Of a stretch of DNA of 30,935 nt, positions 26,138 to 30,935 are shown in pieces. The notes beneath the pieces were generated by a model. That model was not told where the DNA came from. It did no database searches and saw only the letters and a program-made list of their open reading frames with translations. Position 1 is the stretch's first letter. Each line of letters starts with the position of its first letter. The translations under genes were made by a program, and so were the position numbers. Origin of the DNA: Eggerthellaceae bacterium UBA5906 (GTDB taxonomy: Bacteria > Actinomycetota > Coriobacteriia > Coriobacteriales > Eggerthellaceae); the NCBI GenBank assembly GCA_002431805.1, contig DJEE01000026.1:1544-32478 (forward strand), given 5' to 3'.

Positions 26138-27076
26138 ATGACTGCAGCTCATGCCAACACCCGCACACGCGTTCTCAAGACGCTTTTTACAGCGTTGGCC
26201 TGCTGCGCCCTGCTGCCCCTTTCGGCATGTTCGGGCGGCAACGCGTCTGACGAGGCAACCGGCGCCTCGTTCACGCCCGCAACCACCATCGAGCAGTCAA
26301 CGTTTGACGCCAGCGCCGCGCAAGGCGAAAACGGTGCGCTCGTGGACACCTCGCACGTAGCCGACGGCTACGTGGGCGCATCGGTCACCAGCTCGGCGCG
26401 CTGCAAGCTGCAAATCACAAGCGGCCAGGCCAGCTGCAACTTCGACATGCCGCAAGACGGCACCGCCGTTATTTGCCCGCTTTCGTTCGGCAACGGCTCG
26501 TACACGTTCCGCGTTATGCAAAACACATCGGGCAACAACTACGTGGAGCTGTACGCAACTAGCACCGATGTGACGATGAACTCGGAATTTGCGCCGTTTT
26601 TGCGCCCGAACGTGTACTGCAACTACACCGCGTCAAGCGCATGCGTGGCCAAGGCGCGCGACCTGGTGAAAGACGCGTCGAACCAGGCCGAGGCCCTTGA
26701 AGACGTGTGCACCTGGATTGTGGACAACGTCACGTACGACGACGCCAAGGCCGCCCAGCTTAAAGACGCCACCGGCTACGTGCCCAACCCCGACCAAACG
26801 CTGGCTTCGGGCACGGGCGTGTGCTTCGACTACGCAAGCCTAGGCGCGGCCATGCTGCGCAGCCAGGGCATTCCGGCGCGCATTGTCACCGGCAACGTGT
26901 CGCCCAACAACATCTATCACGCGTGGATTATGGTGCACATCGACGGCACGTGGAAAAGCGCGCAGTTCAGCGTGAAGCAGAACACCTGGTCGCGCATAGA
27001 CCTCACGTTTGCCGCCAGCGGAGACAACTCCAACGTAGGCGACGGAAAGGACTACACGGACCGCTATGTGTACTAG
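26138..27076 (+). CDS. Lipoprotein with a transglutaminase-like (papain-like) domain
   Basis: This is a 312-residue secreted lipoprotein. A basic N-terminus and hydrophobic helix end in the lipobox LSAC, with the lipid-carrying Cys at residue 31, followed by a Ser/Thr-rich linker. Residues 70-150 form a beta-rich segment, and 165-295 the transglutaminase core. The catalytic triad is visible: C229 in GTGVCFDYA, H261 in IYHAWI and D288 in RIDLTF. Such proteins can be cysteine proteases, amidases or crosslinking enzymes acting outside the membrane. The substrate is unknown. The gene is divergent from the giant surface protein, with about 307 bp between their starts, so shared control or joint action on the surface layer is possible but not shown. 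There is no SD; the TATAAT just upstream suggests leaderless expression. A repeat element follows 30 bp after the stop. Confidence 0.88.
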   Translation: MTAAHANTRTRVLKTLFTALACCALLPLSACSGGNASDEATGASFTPATTIEQSTFDASAAQGENGALVDTSHVADGYVGASVTSSARCKLQITSGQASCNFDMPQDGTAVICPLSFGNGSYTFRVMQNTSGNNYVELYATSTDVTMNSEFAPFLRPNVYCNYTASSACVAKARDLVKDASNQAEALEDVCTWIVDNVTYDDAKAAQLKDATGYVPNPDQTLASGTGVCFDYASLGAAMLRSQGIPARIVTGNVSPNNIYHAWIMVHIDGTWKSAQFSVKQNTWSRIDLTFAASGDNSNVGDGKDYTDRYVY

Positions 27077-27106
27077 GCCCGCCGCGCACAGCAACAAGCA
27101 ACTCTC

Positions 27107-27200
27107 GCGTGAACATGGAGACGGAGGAGATGTTCACGGCTACGCTCACACTTCCCAAAGATTAACCGTGAACACCCGCTCCGTCCCCATGTTCACGGTT
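27107..27200. repeat. Dispersed inverted-repeat element, copy 2
   Basis: The arms are 27107-27139 (GCGTGAACATGGAGACGGAG at its start) and 27164-27200 (reverse complement of GTGAACATGGGGACGGAG plus flanks). The loop, read on the minus strand, contains ATCTTTGGGA, the same core as in the copy at 6779-6912, so this copy is inverted relative to that one. It lies between the lipoprotein gene and the pilus operon. A long stem-loop of this size could act as a transcription barrier. Confidence 0.8.
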
Positions 27201-27331
27201 ACGCCCACAGCTATCAACTGCGTTCCGGCCAGCAGGACGAAACGCGCAAAATGAGAGGAAACCCTCAAAAACCGTTCGCCTTTGTGCAACAATGAGGGGT
27301 GCGTCAAAGTTATCAGGCAACAGGAGCAGCG

Positions 27332-28384
27332 ATGACGAAACAGTATCTGGACAGCAGCGCCATCAGCGCATTTTGCAGCAGCGTAGCCACCATGCTGGCC
27401 GCCGGCGTGCAAACCGATGAAGCGGTGCAAATGCTTGCGGAAAACCGCGAGAAGTCGCACTTCAAGGACACCTGCGACAAGGTGTACGGCAAGCTTATCG
27501 AAGGGTGCAGCTTGGCCGACGCTATGGAGCAGTCGGGAGGGTTCCCGCCTTACGCCGTAAGCATGGTGCGCGTAGGCGAGCACGCCGGCCGTACCGAGCG
27601 CGTGCTGCGCAGCCTGGGGCGTTACTACGAAAGCGAAGAGCACATCTTCACGAAGCTGCGCAACGCCGTCGGCTACCCCGCCGCGCTGCTGTGCATCATG
27701 AGCGTTATCTTGGCGTTCACCGTTATTGTTATCCTGCCTATTTTCGTTGATGCCTACGAAGGCATGTCCGGCTCGCTGACCTCGGGTTCTTTTAGCATGG
27801 TGGGCATTTCCGTGGGCGTTGGCTGGGTGGCGCTTGTTGTGGTGCTGCTGGCCACCATCGCCGCGCTGTACATTGCCCTGCGCGCCCGCAGCGAATCGGG
27901 CCGCATGAGCGTTATCGCGCTGCTTGAGAAGGTGCCCGGCACGCGCAGCGCGCTGTACCAGATGGCGCTGTCCCGCTTCACGGCCGCGCTTGCCGCGTTC
28001 GTGGCTTCAGGCGTGCAAGAGGAAGAGGCCATGGCCAAAGCCGCCGAAACCGTTGACCACGACAAGCTGAAGGAAAAGGTTGAGGCCGCGCGCGCCACCA
28101 TGGTTGACCTGGACAACCCGCGCAGCATGGCGCAGGCCATCGCCGAAACCGAGGTGTTCGAGCCCGTGTACGGCCGCATGCTTTTGGTGGGCACGCGCTC
28201 CGGTTCCACCGACGACGTGCTCAGCCACCTATCCGACGTGTTCTTCGAGGACGCAGCCGCTCAGCTTGATTCGGCCGTGAACACCGTTGAACCTGTTCTG
28301 GCCGCGTTTTTAACCATTGCCGTGGGCGCTACGCTCATTGCCGTGATGCTGCCGCTTATCGGCATCATGGGTTCTATCGCTTAA
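27332..28384 (+). CDS. pilC: Type IV pilus / type II secretion inner-membrane platform protein (PilC/GspF)
   Basis: This 350-residue protein has two T2SSF domains, about 8-130 and 205-325. The first contains MLAAGV.TDEAVQML, then GFPPYAVSMVRVGEHAG (70-86), a typical GspF stretch; the second has TAALAAFVASGV. Membrane helices are at about 116-139, 156-185 and 325-348. It forms the platform between the pilus ATPases and the growing fibre. Start ATG 27332 follows AGGAG with six bases spacing; an upstream frame to 27299 lacks an SD. It is the first gene of an operon running to the window's end. Its length is slightly below the usual 400, because the N-terminal extension is short. No clear promoter was found in the 130 bp after the repeat element. 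Confidence 0.93.
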   Translation: MTKQYLDSSAISAFCSSVATMLAAGVQTDEAVQMLAENREKSHFKDTCDKVYGKLIEGCSLADAMEQSGGFPPYAVSMVRVGEHAGRTERVLRSLGRYYESEEHIFTKLRNAVGYPAALLCIMSVILAFTVIVILPIFVDAYEGMSGSLTSGSFSMVGISVGVGWVALVVVLLATIAALYIALRARSESGRMSVIALLEKVPGTRSALYQMALSRFTAALAAFVASGVQEEEAMAKAAETVDHDKLKEKVEAARATMVDLDNPRSMAQAIAETEVFEPVYGRMLLVGTRSGSTDDVLSHLSDVFFEDAAAQLDSAVNTVEPVLAAFLTIAVGATLIAVMLPLIGIMGSIA

Positions 28385-28409
28385 GCGCTTGGCGAAAGGA
28401 CGCACGCCT

Positions 28410-28736
28410 ATGTTTCACGAAGTAACAGAACGGCAGCTTAAACGGCGCAGAAAGATATACGCTGTTGTGGCCTGCTGCATTGTGGCCGCGGTCATTGCCG
28501 CGTGGGCGCTTGTTGGCGTTGTTCAGGCAAACGCGCGCACGCAAGGCGCCGTGGCGCTGCGCGACGCGGTTTTGCAGTCGGCAAAGCAATGCTGCGCCAT
28601 TGAGGGCAGCTACCCCTCCTCGCTTGATTACCTGGAGCAGAACTACGGGCTTACCATCAACCACAGCGATTACGTGGTGTCTTACGAGTACTTCGCAGAC
28701 AACGTTATGCCCAGCGTGGTGGTGACGCCCCGATGA
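28410..28736 (+). CDS. Small single-helix pilus-operon protein, pseudopilin-like
   Basis: This 108-residue protein has a basic cytoplasmic N-terminus (KRRRK, 11-15), one helix at 17-38 and an extracytoplasmic part. The segment IEGSYPSSLDYLEQNYGL (64-81) resembles the YPxSLxxL pattern seen in pseudopilins and pilus-associated proteins. It lacks a Gly-x-x-x-x-Glu prepilin cleavage site. ATG 28410 is chosen because AAAGGA lies nine bases upstream; a TTG start at 28389 would be possible but has no SD. The stop overlaps the next gene's start (ATGA). A role as a minor pilus component is inferred from the operon. Confidence 0.8.
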   Translation: MFHEVTERQLKRRRKIYAVVACCIVAAVIAAWALVGVVQANARTQGAVALRDAVLQSAKQCCAIEGSYPSSLDYLEQNYGLTINHSDYVVSYEYFADNVMPSVVVTPR

Positions 28737-29275
28737 ATAACCGCAACGACATCACCGGCAACAACACCCGCCTTGACGCGCTGTCGTTCGTGTCGCGCGT
28801 AACGCTGCACGACGAGACGCCCAGCTCATCGCGGCGCGTGTTCCCCATCCTGCTTTTGTGCGTGTTCTTTGCGGCCCTGCTGATGGCGCTTATTGCCGGC
28901 GTGGCCGTGTACAAAAGCACGTCGGACACGCAAAACCGCGTGAATGCGCAGCGCGAAAGCCTGGGTCTTATCACAAACGTGGTGCGCGCCAACGACAGCA
29001 CCGGCGCCATTGCCACCGGGGAAGGCCCGGAAGGAAAATCGCTGGTCATCGTGGAAGCCCTTGACTCAGGCACGTACGAAACGCGCCTGTACTCCTACGA
29101 GGGCCATATTCTGCAGGAATACAGTTTGGCATCAAGCCCCTACACGCCCGAAAAGGCCAGCGTGGTGGCCGATTCCGGCACGTTTGCGTTTAGCTACGCA
29201 AACGGCCTGCTTACCGTAACCACCGACCAAGGCACCGCCGAAGTGGCCCTTCGATACACGCAAGGGGGCAAATAA
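28733..29275 (+). CDS. DUF4860-like pilus-operon membrane protein
   Basis: This 180-residue protein has one transmembrane helix (36-60) after a polar 35-residue cytoplasmic part and an extracytoplasmic beta-rich domain. The pattern of a helix ending in VYKS, then RESLGLITNVVRAND and a YETRLYSYEG strand, resembles DUF4860 proteins, which are found in pilus/competence gene clusters. It could be a minor pilin-like or assembly component. It overlaps both neighbours by a few bases (ATGA upstream, TAATG downstream), so translation is coupled. The family call is from memory of the family's shape and has moderate support. Confidence 0.78.
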   Translation: MNNRNDITGNNTRLDALSFVSRVTLHDETPSSSRRVFPILLLCVFFAALLMALIAGVAVYKSTSDTQNRVNAQRESLGLITNVVRANDSTGAIATGEGPEGKSLVIVEALDSGTYETRLYSYEGHILQEYSLASSPYTPEKASVVADSGTFAFSYANGLLTVTTDQGTAEVALRYTQGGK

Positions 29276-29676
29276 TGGCAGCAAAGCCCGAAAAACGGTC
29301 GAACTGGAGCGGCACAGCGTTCATGGTTGAAGCCCTGGTGCTGCTTGCCGTGCTGGTTGCGTGCATGGCCGTGTTCACGCAGCTGTTCACGCATGCGCTC
29401 AGCACCGCAAACAACAGCGAGCGCCTTTCTAACGCCGTTACCATCGCCCAAAGCGCCGCCGAAGAGTTTTCCGCCAACCCTGCCGCCGTTTACGCAGGTC
29501 AGGAAGTTGGCGAAGGTGTTGCCGCCAACGGCGCTGGCGGCTTTGACGTAACCTGCGACGTTTCCAGCGCACAGCAAAGCGCCGGCACCATGTACACCGC
29601 GCACATTTCCGTGGCCGACGGCGACGGCCAGATATACGAGCTAGACACAACGCGCTACGTAAGCGAGGTGAAGTAG
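29275..29676 (+). CDS. Type IV prepilin-like protein (GspI/PilV type)
   Basis: This 133-residue protein has the SGTAFMVEALVLLAVLVAC segment (12-30), a prepilin N-terminus with Glu19 and a hydrophobic helix, followed by a soluble domain. In canonical prepilins Glu is at position +5 after the cleaved Gly. Here Gly13 is followed by Thr-Ala-Phe-Met-Val-Glu, so Glu would be at +6, or cleavage is after another residue. Such shifts are sometimes seen in minor pilins. The ATG overlaps the previous stop codon. The protein is most likely a minor pilin or pseudopilin of the apparatus encoded here. Confidence 0.8.
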   Translation: MAAKPEKRSNWSGTAFMVEALVLLAVLVACMAVFTQLFTHALSTANNSERLSNAVTIAQSAAEEFSANPAAVYAGQEVGEGVAANGAGGFDVTCDVSSAQQSAGTMYTAHISVADGDGQIYELDTTRYVSEVK

Positions 29677-29677
29677 C

Positions 29678-30178
29678 ATGGCGAAAGAAACCACCAACGT
29701 GCGCATCGGCCCCATCAGCCTGCTCACGCTTATTTCCGTGCTGCTGCTTTCCGTGCTTGCCGTGCTGTGCGTTACCAGCGCAAACGCGGCGCAAGCTATG
29801 TCGCAGCGCCAAGCCGCCGCGCTTACCGCCACCTACGACCTTGATTCCTGCGGGCAGAACACGCTTGCCGCCATTGACGAAGAACTGCAGGGCATGAGCG
29901 GCTCGTCCGGCTCGTTTGCCGCCAGCGTTGTGGGCGTGCGATTGCAAAACGTGCAGCAAGATGCGCTTGCAGCAACTGGGTCTGACGAGTACAGCATCAC
30001 CACGCAGGTTGACGGCGCGCTTATTGAGTTCACCGTGTCGGCAAACGACGGCAAGTCGCTTGAGGCCGCCATCCGCGTGAACGATGATATGACCTACACC
30101 GTTGAGAAATGGAAGACCGCCACAACGCAGGCCGAGCCCGAACAGGTGCTGTGGACAAGCGCCAGCTCGAACCGGTAG
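29678..30178 (+). CDS. Single-helix pilus-operon protein, function unknown
   Basis: This 166-residue protein has a helix at about 12-36 and an extracytoplasmic domain. It begins one base after the previous stop codon, with GAGGTGA seven bases before the ATG. The spacing of the helix from the N-terminus resembles minor pilins, but no Gly/Glu cleavage site is visible. Ser/Gly-rich residues 73-84 look like a flexible linker. No family is recognised. A part in the pilus apparatus, for instance as a ComGF-like factor, is inference from its position. Confidence 0.78.
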   Translation: MAKETTNVRIGPISLLTLISVLLLSVLAVLCVTSANAAQAMSQRQAAALTATYDLDSCGQNTLAAIDEELQGMSGSSGSFAASVVGVRLQNVQQDALAATGSDEYSITTQVDGALIEFTVSANDGKSLEAAIRVNDDMTYTVEKWKTATTQAEPEQVLWTSASSNR

Positions 30179-30197
30179 ACGATAAGGAGAACCTACT

Positions 30198-30935
30198 ATG
30201 TCACTGAAATCCCTGCTCAAGCAGATGATCGACTTGAAGGCGTCCGACATCTTCATTATTGCCGGGCTGCCTTTGTCCTACCAATCAAGCGGCATTCACG
30301 TGCGCACCGACGGCCAGCCTTTGATGCCTGCCGACACCGAGCAGTACGTGCGCGCCATTTACGACCTGGCGCACCGCGACATCAAGCTGTTCGAGAACAA
30401 CATGAACCACGACGAGGACTTCAGCTTTGCTGTGCCCGACGTTGGCCGGTTCCGCGTGAACGTCTTCCGTCAACGGGGGTCGTTTGGGGCCGTTATCCGC
30501 GTTATCCCGTTCGGGCTGCCCGACCCGGTGGAAATGCACATCCCCGAAAGCGTGCTGCGCCTGGCCGACACGCAAAAGGGCATGGTGCTGGTAACCGGCC
30601 CGGCCGGCAGCGGCAAGTCCACCACGCTGGCGTGCATGCTCGACCGCATGAACCACACGCGCACGGGGCACATCATCACCATGGAAGACCCCATCGAGTA
30701 CATCCACAAGCACGGCACGTGCATCATCACGCAGCGCGAGGTGCCTACCGACATTGCCACGTACGGCGAGGCGCTGCGCTCGGCCATGCGCGAGTCCCCC
30801 AACGTCATCCTGCTGGGCGAAATGCGCGACCCGGAAACCATCGGCACGGCCGTAACCGCCGCCGAGATGGCGCAGTTGGTGCTGTCCACGCTGCACACCA
30901 CCAACGCGGCCGACACCGTTGAGCGCATGCTTGAC
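30198..30935 (+). CDS. pilT: Type IV pilus retraction ATPase PilT (3' end outside window)
   Basis: This cytoplasmic hexameric ATPase of the secretion superfamily retracts type IV pili. The first 246 residues show the N-terminal PAS-like domain (KASDIFIIAG at 14-23), Walker A GPAGSGKST (134-142), the Asp box TMEDPIEYIH (161-170), Walker B VILLGEMRD (203-211) and the His box STLHTTNAADTVERMLD (230-246). The N-terminal D-in-KASDI and GEMRD are typical of PilT rather than PilB. ATG 30198 follows AAGGAG with eight bases spacing. It is the last visible gene of the pilC operon. PilB, PilD and the major pilin are not in the window and may follow. Confidence 0.96.
   Translation, partial: MSLKSLLKQMIDLKASDIFIIAGLPLSYQSSGIHVRTDGQPLMPADTEQYVRAIYDLAHRDIKLFENNMNHDEDFSFAVPDVGRFRVNVFRQRGSFGAVIRVIPFGLPDPVEMHIPESVLRLADTQKGMVLVTGPAGSGKSTTLACMLDRMNHTRTGHIITMEDPIEYIHKHGTCIITQREVPTDIATYGEALRSAMRESPNVILLGEMRDPETIGTAVTAAEMAQLVLSTLHTTNAADTVERMLD

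Overview
The window looks like the chromosome of an anaerobic actinobacterium of the class Coriobacteriia, most likely Eggerthellaceae. The reasons are high GC with strong GC3 bias, a RecJ fused to a helicase and followed by rel, a PPi-type phosphofructokinase, a very large surface protein built of YDG/MBG-like modules with a membrane C-terminus instead of LPxTG, and a compact type IV pilus operon. The genus is inference; no rRNA or tRNA gene was found.

Layout. (1) 1-4305, minus strand: a promoter, recJ-helicase, then rel ((p)ppGpp synthetase/hydrolase, cut by the window edge), overlapping by 17 bp. (2) 4306-5473: a long gene-poor gap with a strong-SD reading frame that appears to be a frameshifted, truncated ECF sigma factor. 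(3) 5474-6717, plus: 6-phosphofructokinase and its terminator. (4) 6779-6912: an inverted-repeat element, found again in reverse orientation at 27107-27200. (5) 6971-8715, minus: an HD-domain phosphohydrolase and, upstream of it and separated by a terminator, a metal exporter of the ArsP_2 / putative Mn transporter type, preceded by a 20-bp-arm dyad. (6) 8871-25830, minus: a 5,464-residue surface protein (16.4 kb, just over half the window) followed 16 bp later by a small two-helix membrane protein. (7) 26138-27076, plus: a divergent transglutaminase-like lipoprotein, probably leaderless. (8) 27332-30935, plus: pilC, four small single-helix pilus proteins and pilT (cut by the window edge).

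How it fits together. The left third is housekeeping: DNA repair, stringent response, glycolysis and metal homeostasis. The right two thirds are a cell-surface region: a giant modular adhesin-like protein, its probable membrane partner, a divergent transglutaminase-like lipoprotein and a retraction-type pilus machine. The best candidate for something undescribed is the giant protein/two-helix partner pair. The array has about 50 modules with a recurring higher-order order, a YSIRK-like signal peptide, no sortase motif, and a tryptophan/cysteine-flanked C-terminal membrane anchor encoded immediately upstream of the partner.
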